Shown here piece after piece: positions 25,115-33,398 of a DNA stretch of 64,000 bases. The notes under the pieces were generated by a model that was not told where the DNA came from, searched no databases, and saw only the letters and a list, made by a program, of their open reading frames with translations. Numbering within the stretch: the first letter of the stretch is position 1; each line of letters opens with the position of its first letter. Source of the DNA: Streptomyces bauhiniae. Its GTDB lineage: Bacteria > Actinomycetota > Actinomycetes > Streptomycetales > Streptomycetaceae. Position numbers and translations under genes: made by a program. Where the stretch lies: the NCBI RefSeq assembly GCF_004784475.1, contig NZ_SRRT01000006.1, positions 62,001-126,000 of the forward strand. Reading direction: 5' to 3'.

Positions 25115-26074
25115 ATGTCCGCAGAACAGGGCAGCTCGAAGGTGCTCACGAAGACCGTGGCAGCGCCGCAGAAGCTCGACGCTCTCGACGTCCTCGACGG
25201 CTTCGAGGGCGCTGAGGCCCTCGACGCCGCGCCCGCCCCCGCCGTCCCGGCACCGGCGCCCGACGCGGCCCCGGCCGCCGAGGAGGCCGTCCAACTGCCG
25301 GTGCCCTCGGGGGACATCGACACCCGCACGCTGTCCCGTTCCCTGTTCCTGCGGCTCGCCGCGCTCGGTGAGGACAGCCCCGAGCGGGGTTACGTCCGGG
25401 ACACCCTGATCGAGCTGAACCTCCCGCTGGTGCGGTACGCCGCCGCCCGTTTCCGCTCGCGCAACGAGCCGATGGAGGACATCGTCCAGGTCGGCACCAT
25501 CGGGCTGATCAAGGCGATCGACCGCTTCGACTGCGAACGGGGCGTGGAGTTCCCGACGTTCGCGATGCCGACGGTCGTGGGCGAGATCAAGCGGTTCTTC
25601 CGCGACACCTCGTGGTCGGTGCGGGTGCCGCGCCGGCTGCAGGAGCTGCGCCTGGCGCTGACCAAGGCGAGCGACGAGCTGTCCCAGCGGCTCGACCGCT
25701 CCCCGACCGTGCCGGAGCTGGCGGCCGCGCTCGGTGTCTCCGAGGAGGACGTGGTCGACGGTCTGGCGGTGGGCAACGCCTACACCGCCTCCTCGCTCGA
25801 CTCCCCGGCCCCCGAGGACGACGGCGGCGAGGGCTCGCTGGCCGACCGCCTCGGCTACGAGGACACGGCGCTGGAGGGCGTGGAGTACCGGGAGTCGCTC
25901 AAGCCGCTGCTGGCCAAGCTGCCGCCGCGCGAGCGCCGGATCATCATGCTGCGCTTCTTCGCCAACATGACCCAGTCGCAGATCGGCGAGGAGGTCGGCA
26001 TCTCGCAGATGCACGTCTCGCGGCTGCTGACCCGCACGCTGTCCCAGCTCCGCGAGGGTCTTGTCTCCGACTGA
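25115..26074 (+). CDS. sigN: SigB/SigF-family RNA polymerase sigma factor (SigN-like)
   Basis: This protein has 319 residues from ATG 25115 behind AAGGGGG. The N-terminal 100 residues are acidic and Ala/Pro-rich. Regions 2 to 4 follow and are very like the preceding sigma factor (FRSRNEPMEDIVQVGTIGLI; MTQSQIGEEVGISQMHVSRLL). The pair therefore looks like a tandem duplication that has diverged in its N terminus and region 3. S. coelicolor has the same sigF-sigN arrangement, with sigN tied to aerial development; this supports the name by synteny. No anti-sigma gene is adjacent. Confidence 0.87.
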   Translation: MSAEQGSSKVLTKTVAAPQKLDALDVLDGFEGAEALDAAPAPAVPAPAPDAAPAAEEAVQLPVPSGDIDTRTLSRSLFLRLAALGEDSPERGYVRDTLIELNLPLVRYAAARFRSRNEPMEDIVQVGTIGLIKAIDRFDCERGVEFPTFAMPTVVGEIKRFFRDTSWSVRVPRRLQELRLALTKASDELSQRLDRSPTVPELAAALGVSEEDVVDGLAVGNAYTASSLDSPAPEDDGGEGSLADRLGYEDTALEGVEYRESLKPLLAKLPPRERRIIMLRFFANMTQSQIGEEVGISQMHVSRLLTRTLSQLREGLVSD

Positions 26075-26095
26075 CAAACCTGAGGAAGATCTGCC

Positions 26096-26132
26096 CGGCC
26101 CGTGTCACGCGCTTCGGCGCGGACGCGGGCCG
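26096..26132 (+). terminator. Terminator-like hairpin after sigN
   Basis: CGGCCCGTGTCACGCGC and GCGCGGACGCGGGCCG pair, with a central bulge, around a TTCG loop. No T-run follows. Confidence 0.65.
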
Positions 26133-26169
26133 CGGCCTTTGAAGGGGGCTCCACGAGGGAGCCGGGGGG

Positions 26170-26364
26170 TCAGCTCAGCGCGAGCCAGGCGACGGCCGCC
26201 ACGACGGCCACGGCCACGATGACGCCGATGATCAGGCCGACGCGGGGACCGGAGGAAGCGGCCTCCTGCTGGCGAGCCGGGGGAGTCTCGTCGACGAACG
26301 CGCGGAACATCTGAGTGCTGCCTGCGGGGTCGTAATTGCCCTGGGGGCCCTGGGTGTTAGCCAT
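26170..26364 (-). CDS. Small C-tail-anchored membrane protein
   Basis: This protein has 64 residues from the ATG at 26362-26364 (MANTQGPQGNYDPAGSTQMF). A polar N-terminal half (RAFVDETPPARQQEA) leads to one C-terminal membrane helix (VGLIIGVIVAVAVVAAVAWLAL), so most of it should be cytoplasmic. It converges on sigN and diverges from the MarR operon. The function is unknown. Confidence 0.72.
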   Translation of the reverse strand: MANTQGPQGNYDPAGSTQMFRAFVDETPPARQQEAASSGPRVGLIIGVIVAVAVVAAVAWLALS

Positions 26365-26510
26365 GGGCCGAGACACTAGCGAATCCGGGTGCCCACCCCA
26401 AGTGCGGGGCCATGGGGACAGAGGCGGGCAGGTCACCCGCGTCCACCTGCACGTTTACGATCGCAATACTTGCCTTTGCCAAGTTTTTGCGCCACCCGCC
26501 CCCGATTTAT

Positions 26511-26552
26511 TTGCCTACAGCAACCAAGCATCCGTATGGTTGCCCAAAGCAA
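26511..26552. promoter_or_regulatory. Twin TTGC-N5-GCAA operators before the MarR gene
   Basis: TTGCCTACAGCAA (26511-26523) and TTGCCCAAAGCAA (26540-26552) share identical half sites and spacing, 29 bp apart. A related CTTGCCTTTGCCAAG stands at about 26469-26483. They lie just before the MarR ribosome-binding site, as expected for autoregulation. The stretch is AT-rich against its surroundings. Confidence 0.6.
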
Positions 26553-26569
26553 CGAATAGGGGAGGTGTG

Positions 26570-27061
26570 ATGGCCGAGCAGGCGCAGTTCGAGGAGCTGG
26601 CACGTCAGCTCAGTGCCGTCGGCGCCGTGAAGCGCGACATCGGGCGGATACTCCCGCCCGACTGCCCGGCCGGTTCGGCCGCCGTGCTGACCCTGCTCGG
26701 CCGACACGAGGAGATGCGCATGAGCAAGCTCGCCGAGCTGCTCGCCGTCGACCTGTCGGTGACCAGCAGGCATGTCGCCCACGTGGCCGCGCGCGGCTGG
26801 ATCGAGCGGTCGCCGGACCCGGCGGACAAGCGCTCGCGCATCCTGCGCCTGACGCCCGCGGGCAACGACCAGCTCGTGGAGCTGTCGCTGCGCACCAGCC
26901 GGCTGCTCGAAGAGCGGCTGAGCGACTGGACCGACGACGAGGTCGCCCAGCTCATCCAGCTCATGACCCGGCTGCGCGCGTCGTTCGGCGACTGCCGCTC
27001 CAGCGTGCCGAGACCGGCCGCCCCCGTTTCCGCAGAAACCCGTACACCCGCGATCACGTAA
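26570..27061 (+). CDS. MarR-family transcriptional regulator
   Basis: This protein has 163 residues from ATG 26570 behind GGGGAGG. The winged helix-turn-helix is plain: LTLLGRHEEMRMSKLAELLA, VDLSVTSRHVAHVAARGWIE, then the wing DPADKRSRILRLTPAG. MarR proteins usually repress an adjacent exporter and release DNA on binding an aromatic ligand. The MFS gene begins 13 bp downstream, so both share one transcript. The twin operators upstream fit autoregulation. Confidence 0.92.
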   Translation: MAEQAQFEELARQLSAVGAVKRDIGRILPPDCPAGSAAVLTLLGRHEEMRMSKLAELLAVDLSVTSRHVAHVAARGWIERSPDPADKRSRILRLTPAGNDQLVELSLRTSRLLEERLSDWTDDEVAQLIQLMTRLRASFGDCRSSVPRPAAPVSAETRTPAIT

Positions 27062-27074
27062 GTAAAGGAAGCCC

Positions 27075-29603
27075 ATGGCAACGACCACACCATCCGGTGT
27101 GCGGGCTCACGCCAAGCACGGGGGCGGGGCCGACGAGGCCCCGATGACCCACCGGCAGATCATGGAGGCGCTCTCCGGGCTGCTGCTCGGCATGTTCGTG
27201 GCGATCCTGTCGTCCACGATCGTCTCCAACGCCCTCCCGCACATCATCGGTGACCTCGGCGGCGGCCAGTCCGCCTACACCTGGGTCGTCACCGCGGCCC
27301 TGCTGTCGATGACGGCCGCCACCCCCCTGTGGGGCAAGCTCGCCGACCTGTACAGCAAGAAGGCGCTCGTCCAGATAGCCCTGATCATCTACGTCGTCGG
27401 CTCGATGGCGGCCGGTCTGTCGCAGAACCCCGGCATGCTGATCGCCTGCCGTGTCGTCCAGGGCATCGGCGTCGGCGGTCTGTCCGCCCTGGCGCAGATC
27501 GTCATGGCGGCGATGATCTCCCCGCGTGAGCGCGGCCGTTACTCCGGCTACCTCGGCGCGACCTTCGCCGTCGCCACCGTCGGCGGCCCGCTGCTCGGCG
27601 GTGTCATCACCGACACCTCGTGGCTCGGCTGGCGCTGGTGCTTCTACGTCGGTGTCCCCTTCGCGATCATCGCGCTGATCGTCCTGCAGAAGACCCTGCA
27701 CCTGCCCGTGGTCAAGCGTGAGGTGAAGGTCGACTGGGGCGGCGCCGCCCTGATCTCCGCGGCCGTCTCGCTGCTGCTGGTCTGGGTCACCTTCGCCGGT
27801 GACAAGTACGACTGGCTGTCCTGGCAGACCTACGCGATGGTGGCCGGCTCGATCGTGCTCGGCGCGCTGTTCGTGCTCGTCGAGGCCAAGGCCAGCGAGC
27901 CGATCATCCCGCTGCGCCTGTTCAAGAACCGCACCATCACGCTCGCCTCGCTCGCCTCGCTGTTCGTCGGCGTGGCCATGTTCAGCGGCACCGTGTTCTT
28001 CAGCCAGTACTTCCAGCTCGCCCGCGACAAGTCGCCGACGATGTCCGGCATCCTGACCATCCCGATGATCGGTGGTCTGTTCATCTCCTCGACCGTCTCG
28101 GGCCAGTTCATCACCCGTACCGGCCGCTGGAAGGCGTGGCTGGTCAGCGGTGGCGTCCTGGTCACCGCCGGACTCCTGCTGCTGGGCGGCATCCGGTACG
28201 ACACGGACTACTGGAAGATGGCCATCTTCATGGCCCTGCTGGGTCTCGGCATCGGCATGATGATGCAGAACCTGGTGCTCGCCACGCAGAACCAGGTGGC
28301 GCCCTCCGACCTCGGCTCGGCCAGCTCCACGGTCACCTTCTTCCGCTCCCTGGGCGGCGCGGTGGGCGTCTCGGCGCTCGGCGCGGTGATGGCCCACCGG
28401 ATCACGCACTACGTCACGGACGGCATCGGTTCGCTGAGCCCGAAGTACCAGGCCGCGATGGCCCAGTCCGGCTCGACCGACACCATCCCGGACATGGACA
28501 CGCTGCCGGGTCCGATCCGGACCCTGATGGAGAGCGCCTACGGCCACGGCATCGCCGATGTCTTCCTCATCGCGGGCTGCCTCGCCGCCGTCGCCTTCCT
28601 GATCACGCTGTTCATCAAGGAGGTCCCGCTGAAGACGAAGGGCGGGCTCGCGCAGTCCTCCGAGTCCGAGGCCCCCGTCACGGACCCGGCCGCCGCCCCC
28701 GCGGTCGCCGAGGCCCAGCAGGTCCCGGCCATGGCCTTCGCCACCACCGAGGGCGCCCCCTCGGCCGACGGCACGGCCACCGCGGCCGCGACCGCCCCGC
28801 AGATGACGGCCGTCGCCATGGCCGGGGACACCCCGCCGGCCGGCGGCACCCCGGTGCACGGCTTCGTGCGCGGCGCCGAGAGCGCCCCGGTCCCGGGCGC
28901 CGCGGTCACGCTGATCTCGCTGGCCGGCCGCCAGCTCGGCCGCGCGGTCGCCCAGGCCGACGGCTCCTACGCGCTGGCCGCCCCCGGCACCGGCTCGTAC
29001 GTGCTGATCGCCTCCGCGGACGGTTTCCAGCCGCAGGCGTCCACCGTCGTGGTGGGTGAGGAGGCGCTGTCGTTCGACATCCTGCTCAGCGGCACCAGCG
29101 GGCTGACCGGTGTGGTCCGGGCGGCCGGGAACGCGCTGCCGGTGAAGGACGCGATGGTCGTCGTCACCGATGTGCGCGGTGATCTGCTGGCCGCCGCGCA
29201 GACCGGCGAGCAGGGCGAGTTCGGGTTCACCGAGCTGGTGCCCGGCACCGTGACGATCGCGGTCAACGCCGCCGGCTACCGGCCGCGCGCGCTGCCCGTG
29301 GAGGTCGCCACCACCGGGGTCACCCGCGTGGAGGTCGACCTGGACACCGGCGCGCTGCTCAGCGGTGTCGTCCGGGCCCCGCACGGTCCGCTGGCCGACG
29401 CCCGCGTCACCCTGGTCGACCAGGCGGGCAACGTGGTCGGCACCGCCACCACCGGTGCGGACGGCGCGTACGCCTTCACCGACCTGGACGGCGGCGAGTA
29501 CACCGTGATCGCCACGGGTTACCCGCCGGTGGCCACCGCGCTGACCGTCGCCGGTACCGGCACGGACGGTCACGACATCGAACTCGCCCACCCCGGCGAG
29601 TAG
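27075..29603 (+). CDS. DHA2-type MFS exporter fused to three carboxypeptidase-regulatory-like repeats
   Basis: The 842-residue protein has an N-terminal part (about 25-530) that is a 14-helix MFS drug exporter. Its signatures are LWGKLADLYSKKALV (motif A) and GIGVGGLSALAQIVMAAMISPRERGRYSGYLG (motifs B/C region). After a Pro/Ala-rich linker (about 535-588) come three repeats of about 80 residues (589-842). Each reads like "G.V.....PV..A.V.L....G......T...G.Y.F..L..G.Y.....A.GY", the CarboxypepD_reg/CNA-B beta-sandwich type. Such domains are normally extracellular, but with 14 helices the C terminus should be cytoplasmic. The following YceI gene carries one copy of the same kind of domain. Confidence 0.9.
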   Translation: MATTTPSGVRAHAKHGGGADEAPMTHRQIMEALSGLLLGMFVAILSSTIVSNALPHIIGDLGGGQSAYTWVVTAALLSMTAATPLWGKLADLYSKKALVQIALIIYVVGSMAAGLSQNPGMLIACRVVQGIGVGGLSALAQIVMAAMISPRERGRYSGYLGATFAVATVGGPLLGGVITDTSWLGWRWCFYVGVPFAIIALIVLQKTLHLPVVKREVKVDWGGAALISAAVSLLLVWVTFAGDKYDWLSWQTYAMVAGSIVLGALFVLVEAKASEPIIPLRLFKNRTITLASLASLFVGVAMFSGTVFFSQYFQLARDKSPTMSGILTIPMIGGLFISSTVSGQFITRTGRWKAWLVSGGVLVTAGLLLLGGIRYDTDYWKMAIFMALLGLGIGMMMQNLVLATQNQVAPSDLGSASSTVTFFRSLGGAVGVSALGAVMAHRITHYVTDGIGSLSPKYQAAMAQSGSTDTIPDMDTLPGPIRTLMESAYGHGIADVFLIAGCLAAVAFLITLFIKEVPLKTKGGLAQSSESEAPVTDPAAAPAVAEAQQVPAMAFATTEGAPSADGTATAAATAPQMTAVAMAGDTPPAGGTPVHGFVRGAESAPVPGAAVTLISLAGRQLGRAVAQADGSYALAAPGTGSYVLIASADGFQPQASTVVVGEEALSFDILLSGTSGLTGVVRAAGNALPVKDAMVVVTDVRGDLLAAAQTGEQGEFGFTELVPGTVTIAVNAAGYRPRALPVEVATTGVTRVEVDLDTGALLSGVVRAPHGPLADARVTLVDQAGNVVGTATTGADGAYAFTDLDGGEYTVIATGYPPVATALTVAGTGTDGHDIELAHPGE

Positions 29604-29610
29604 TTCACCC

Positions 29611-29655
29611 GACCGGCCCGTGGCCCGCCTTCTCCGAGCGGGCCACGGGCCGGTC
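29611..29655 (+). terminator. Long hairpin between the MFS and YceI genes
   Basis: GACCGGCCCGTGGCCCGC and GCGGGCCACGGGCCGGTC form an 18-bp perfect stem with a 9-base loop. It may end most transcripts after the exporter gene, leaving YceI at a lower level. Confidence 0.75.
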
Positions 29656-29697
29656 CCCTGATCGACGCGCGCTCAGCCGCGCAGGGAGAAGAACGCC

Positions 29698-30519
29698 ATG
29701 GCACTGACCGCGAGAATCCGCACCCGTGACGGCTGGGCCGTCTCGCACGCGGTGGTCACGGTGGCCGACATGACCGGTACGCAGGTGCTGCGGGCCGAGG
29801 CCGACGCCGAGGGCGTGGTGCGCGACGACACCGCGCTGGCTCCGGGGGCGTACACGGTGATCGTGACCGCCGTCGGGTACGCGCCCGTCGCCTCCAGCGC
29901 GCTGGTCACCGCGAGCGGCCGGGCCGAGGTCGGCGCGGTCACCCTGGCCCGGCAGGGCGGCAGCGAGCTGCCGCCGCCCGGACCGTGGACCATCGACCCG
30001 GTGCACTCCTCGGTCGGCGCGGTCGCGCAGCACCTGGGCATCTCCAGCGTGCGGGGCCGGTTCACCGAGTTCGGCGGGGGCATCGAGATCGCGCCCGACG
30101 ACATCACCAAGTCCCGCGTGGAGGCGGTCATCCGGGCCGAGTCCATCGACACGGGCAACGGGATGCGGGACACCCACCTGCGCTCGGCCGACTTCCTGGA
30201 CGTGGCGCAGTACCCGGAGCTGACCTACCGCTCGGCCGGGCTGACCCAGGCCGGCCCCGACCGGTGGACCGTGCACGGCGAGCTGTCGATGCGCGGGATC
30301 GTCCGCCCGGTCGACCTGGACCTCGCCTACCTCGGCACCGGCGCCGACCCCTGGGGCGGCACGCGGGCCGCGTTCCGCGCGACGGCCGAGCTGCACCGGG
30401 ACGACTTCGCCATGAACTACAACCAGGTCCTCCAGGCCGGCATCGCCGCCATCGGCACCACCCTGCGGATCGAGCTGGACATCCAGGCGGTCCAGGGCGA
30501 CGCGCTGCCGTCCCTCTGA
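29698..30519 (+). CDS. YceI-family protein with N-terminal beta-sandwich domain
   Basis: This protein has 273 residues from ATG 29698 behind GGGAGAAG. Residues about 1-85 resemble the repeats at the C terminus of the upstream exporter (VTVADMTGTQVLRAEADAEG, LAPGAYTVIVTAVGYAPVA). Residues about 95-270 are a YceI domain, a lipocalin-like barrel that binds polyprenoid or amide lipids: WTIDPVHSSVGAVAQHLGIS, DTHLRSADFLDVAQYPELTY. No signal peptide is seen, so it is probably cytoplasmic, unlike E. coli YceI. Co-location with the exporter suggests a shared lipophilic substrate. Confidence 0.9.
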   Translation: MALTARIRTRDGWAVSHAVVTVADMTGTQVLRAEADAEGVVRDDTALAPGAYTVIVTAVGYAPVASSALVTASGRAEVGAVTLARQGGSELPPPGPWTIDPVHSSVGAVAQHLGISSVRGRFTEFGGGIEIAPDDITKSRVEAVIRAESIDTGNGMRDTHLRSADFLDVAQYPELTYRSAGLTQAGPDRWTVHGELSMRGIVRPVDLDLAYLGTGADPWGGTRAAFRATAELHRDDFAMNYNQVLQAGIAAIGTTLRIELDIQAVQGDALPSL

Positions 30520-30543
30520 CGGAACGCGTCCTAGGCTCGGCGC

Positions 30544-31014
30544 ATGGCACCCAACATCGCTACGAACACCAAAGTGACCCTGCCGGAACTGCTGGACTTC
30601 GTACGCCCCCGCCATCGCGCCATCCTGCTGACCCGGCGCTCCGACGGCTCCCCGCAGGGGTCCCCGTTGACCTGCGGGGTGGACGACTCCGGGCGGATCG
30701 TGGCCTCCACCTATCCGGAGCGGGCCAAGACCCGGAACGCCAAGAGGGACGAGCGGGTCAGCCTGATCGTGCTGAGCGACGAGTGGAACGGGCCCTGGGT
30801 CCAGATCGACGGTACGGCCGAGGTGCTGGACACCCCGGACTCCGTCGAGCCGCTGGTCGAGTACTACCGGAACATCGCCGGTGAGCACCCGGACTGGGAC
30901 GAGTATCGCAAGGCCATGGCCGAGCAGGGCAAGTCCCTCATCCGGGTGACGCCGGAGCGGTGGGGGCCGGTGGCGACGGGCGGGTTCCCGGCGCGGCGGG
31001 CGTCCGACTCGTAG
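30544..31014 (+). CDS. PPOX-class F420-dependent oxidoreductase-like protein
   Basis: The 156-residue split-barrel flavin/deazaflavin-binding protein begins TLPELLDFVRPRHRAILLTR RSDGSPQ and continues IVASTYPERAKTRNAKRDERVSL, WVQIDGTAEVLD and the terminal RVTPERWGPVATGG. This matches small actinobacterial F420-binding PPOX-class reductases. The substrate is unknown. It starts 24 bp after YceI and could be in the same transcript. Confidence 0.87.
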   Translation: MAPNIATNTKVTLPELLDFVRPRHRAILLTRRSDGSPQGSPLTCGVDDSGRIVASTYPERAKTRNAKRDERVSLIVLSDEWNGPWVQIDGTAEVLDTPDSVEPLVEYYRNIAGEHPDWDEYRKAMAEQGKSLIRVTPERWGPVATGGFPARRASDS

Positions 31015-31054
31015 AGCAACACTCTGGTGGCCCGTGGCCGACCTCCGAAAGGGG

Positions 31055-31825
31055 TCAGCCGCGGGCCACCATCGCTTCGATGCCCGCGACCAGCAGGTCC
31101 AGCGCGAAGGCGAAGTCCCGGTCGAGCATCTCCTGGACGGTGTCGCCGCCGCGCGCGGCCATCAGCGCGTAGGACTCCTTCATGACCTCGGAGGTGCCGG
31201 GCACCTCGGAGGCGACGGTGAGGGACTGCTGGAAGTATTCCTCCGCGCTCAGCCCGGTGTCGGCGATGCGGGCGTGGAAGTGGCCCTCGATCGTGCCGTA
31301 GCCGTACACGAACTGGAAGACGGCCGAGATCGCGCCCGTCACCCCGTGCGCGGGCAGCCCGGCCCGGCCGACCACCCGCTGCACCGCGCGGGAGAAGGCC
31401 AGGGAGTGCGGGCCGATGTTGAGGAAGCGGCCGGCGATCGGGGACAGCCAGGGGTGGCGGACCATCATCGCCCGGTACTCGGTCGCGAGGGTACGTAGCT
31501 GCTCGCGCCAGTCGGCCGCCGTGTCCTCCGGATCGGGCAGCAGAAGCTCTCCGAAAACGGTGTCCAGGGCGAGTTCGAGCAGGTCGTCCTTGGTGTCGAC
31601 GTACCAGTACAGGGACATCGCGGTGACGTTCAGCTCGCCCGCCAGGCGGCGCATGGAGAAGCGGTCCAGGCCCTCGGCGTCCAGCAGGGCGACCGAGGTC
31701 GCGGTGATCCGGTCCCGGTCCAGGCCGGAGGGCTGGCCGCCCCGGCCGCGCCGCTCCTTGCCGGTCAGCCAGACGCTGCCGCGGGCCTTGGGGCGGTCCT
31801 CAGGGGGGCCGTCTTCCTTCACCAC
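31055..31825 (-). CDS. TetR-family regulator
   Basis: This protein has 255 residues from GTG 31823-31825, preceded by GGAGGGAAG; a second GTG follows at once. The HTH is RITATSVALLDAEGLDRFSM, then RRLAGELNVTAMSLYWYVDTKDDLLELALD. The C-terminal part is of the TetR_C_1 (tetracycline-repressor-like) type. It lies 70 bp after the MFS gene on the same strand. The palindrome before that MFS gene (33333-33376) is its most likely operator. Confidence 0.9.
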   Translation of the reverse strand: MVKEDGPPEDRPKARGSVWLTGKERRGRGGQPSGLDRDRITATSVALLDAEGLDRFSMRRLAGELNVTAMSLYWYVDTKDDLLELALDTVFGELLLPDPEDTAADWREQLRTLATEYRAMMVRHPWLSPIAGRFLNIGPHSLAFSRAVQRVVGRAGLPAHGVTGAISAVFQFVYGYGTIEGHFHARIADTGLSAEEYFQQSLTVASEVPGTSEVMKESYALMAARGGDTVQEMLDRDFAFALDLLVAGIEAMVARG

Positions 31826-31894
31826 CGGGCTTCCCTCCGTGGGCCGTCGCTCACCGCACACCTTGCCAGGTCCGGGCGGCTCAACCACCCCGGC

Positions 31895-33334
31895 TCAGCC
31901 GGCATCGCGCTGGGCCCGCTTCAGCAGGGCCGCCGCGACCAGGCCACCGGCCAGCACGGAGACGGAGCCGACCAGTTGCCCGGCGCTGAGTCCGGCCGAA
32001 AGGGTGCGGCCGTTGGCCAGGAACGAGCTGAGCACCGCGCCCAGCACGGCGACCCCCAGCCCGTTGCCGAACTCGGCCAGCGTGCCGTTGATCCCGGCGC
32101 CGACCCCGGCCTTCTCCGGCGGGATGGCGCTCATGATGGCGTGCGCCATGGCCGGGTTGGCCAGCGCGCACCCGGCGCCGATCAGCACCAGACCGAGCAG
32201 CGTGCCGGCGTACCCGGAGGAGGCCAGCTCGGCGATGGAGACCAGGCCGCCCGCCATCAGTGCCATGCCCAGCGCGATCGCCACCGGCGTGCCCAGCTTG
32301 GCCGCCCACTTGGCGGAGAGCCCGCTGAAGTTGAGCAGGACCACGGTGAGCGCCAGCGGTGCGGTGCGCGCGCCCGCCTCCAGGGGGCCGTAGCCGAGGA
32401 CCAGTTGGAGGTGCTGGGTGAGCAGGAACAGCGCGCCGCCCATGCCGAAGGTGATGAGCACCGCACCCGCGACCGCGCCGGTGAACCTGCGGTCCCGGAA
32501 GAAGGCGAGGTCGAGCATCGGGTCCTCGACCCGGCTCTCCCAGTACGCGAACAGTGCCAGCACGGCCACCGCCACGGCCGCCGAGCCGAGCACGCGGGCC
32601 GAGGTCCAGCCGTGGTGCGGGCCGGAGATGACCGCGAAGACCAGGGCGGTCATGCCGATCGTGGAGAGCAGCGCGCCCAGCAGGTCGGGACGGGCGGGCT
32701 CGCCCGTGGCGCCGACGGCGCGGGTGGCCTTGGACTCGGGGACGAGGGCCGCCACGGCGACCAGGCCGAGGGCGGCCACGGGCAGGTTGATCAGGAAGAT
32801 CGCGCCCCACCAGAAGTGGTCGAGCACGAAGCCGCCGATCAGTGGGCCGGCCGCGAAGCCGAGCGAGTTGACCGCGGCCCAGATGCCGATCGCCTTCGGC
32901 TGCTCCGCGGGCGCGAAGATCTGCATGGCGACCGCGAGCGTGGTGGTCAGCAGCAGCGCGCCGCCGATGCCCATGCCCGCGCGGGCGCCGATCAACTGGG
33001 CCGTGGTGGTGGAGAGGCCGGCGGCCAGCGAGCCGAGGCCGAACACCGCGAGGCCCGCGATCAGCATCTTCTTGCGGCCGTACCGGTCGGCGGCGCTGCC
33101 CGCGGTGAGCAGCAGGCCGGACTGGACCAGGGAGTACGCGTTGATCATCCACTGGATGTCGGAGGTGGCCGCGTGCAGCCGGTGGGTGAGCGAGGGGATC
33201 GCCACGTTCAGCACGGTGTTGTCGAGCAGCACGGTGAGCTGAGCCAGGCAGATCACGCCGAGGATCAGCCAGCGGCGCGGGTGGCCCTCGGGGGCCTTCG
33301 GGAGCGGGGGTGCCGAGACGTCGGGAGCGGACAT
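31895..33334 (-). CDS. DHA2-type MFS exporter
   Basis: This protein has 479 residues from ATG 33332-33334; a GTG at 33343 gives three more. It shows the N-terminal QLTVLLDNTVLNVAIPSL, SAADRYGRKKMLIAGL (motif A), RAGMGIGGALLLTTTLAVAM (motif B) and IGIWAAVNSLGFAAGPLIGG (motif C), with 14 predicted helices. It probably exports drugs or self-made metabolites by proton antiport. No ribosome-binding site precedes the ATG because a perfect palindrome with the likely -10 element runs into it, so the transcript may be leaderless. The TetR gene follows. Confidence 0.92.
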   Translation of the reverse strand: MSAPDVSAPPLPKAPEGHPRRWLILGVICLAQLTVLLDNTVLNVAIPSLTHRLHAATSDIQWMINAYSLVQSGLLLTAGSAADRYGRKKMLIAGLAVFGLGSLAAGLSTTTAQLIGARAGMGIGGALLLTTTLAVAMQIFAPAEQPKAIGIWAAVNSLGFAAGPLIGGFVLDHFWWGAIFLINLPVAALGLVAVAALVPESKATRAVGATGEPARPDLLGALLSTIGMTALVFAVISGPHHGWTSARVLGSAAVAVAVLALFAYWESRVEDPMLDLAFFRDRRFTGAVAGAVLITFGMGGALFLLTQHLQLVLGYGPLEAGARTAPLALTVVLLNFSGLSAKWAAKLGTPVAIALGMALMAGGLVSIAELASSGYAGTLLGLVLIGAGCALANPAMAHAIMSAIPPEKAGVGAGINGTLAEFGNGLGVAVLGAVLSSFLANGRTLSAGLSAGQLVGSVSVLAGGLVAAALLKRAQRDAG

Positions 33335-33376
33335 GCCGTACACCGTATAGCGATTTCCCTATACGGTGTACGGCAT
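33333..33376. promoter_or_regulatory. 18-bp perfect inverted repeat overlapping the MFS start codon
   Basis: ATGCCGTACACCGTATAG and CTATACGGTGTACGGCAT flank an 8-bp spacer. The left arm contains the start codon of the minus-strand MFS gene. TATACG in the arm is a candidate -10, so repressor binding would cover the promoter and start together. The core TATACGGTGTACGG is of TetR-operator style. Confidence 0.82.
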
Positions 33377-33398
33377 TATCGGCCGAGAGTGTTTCCGG

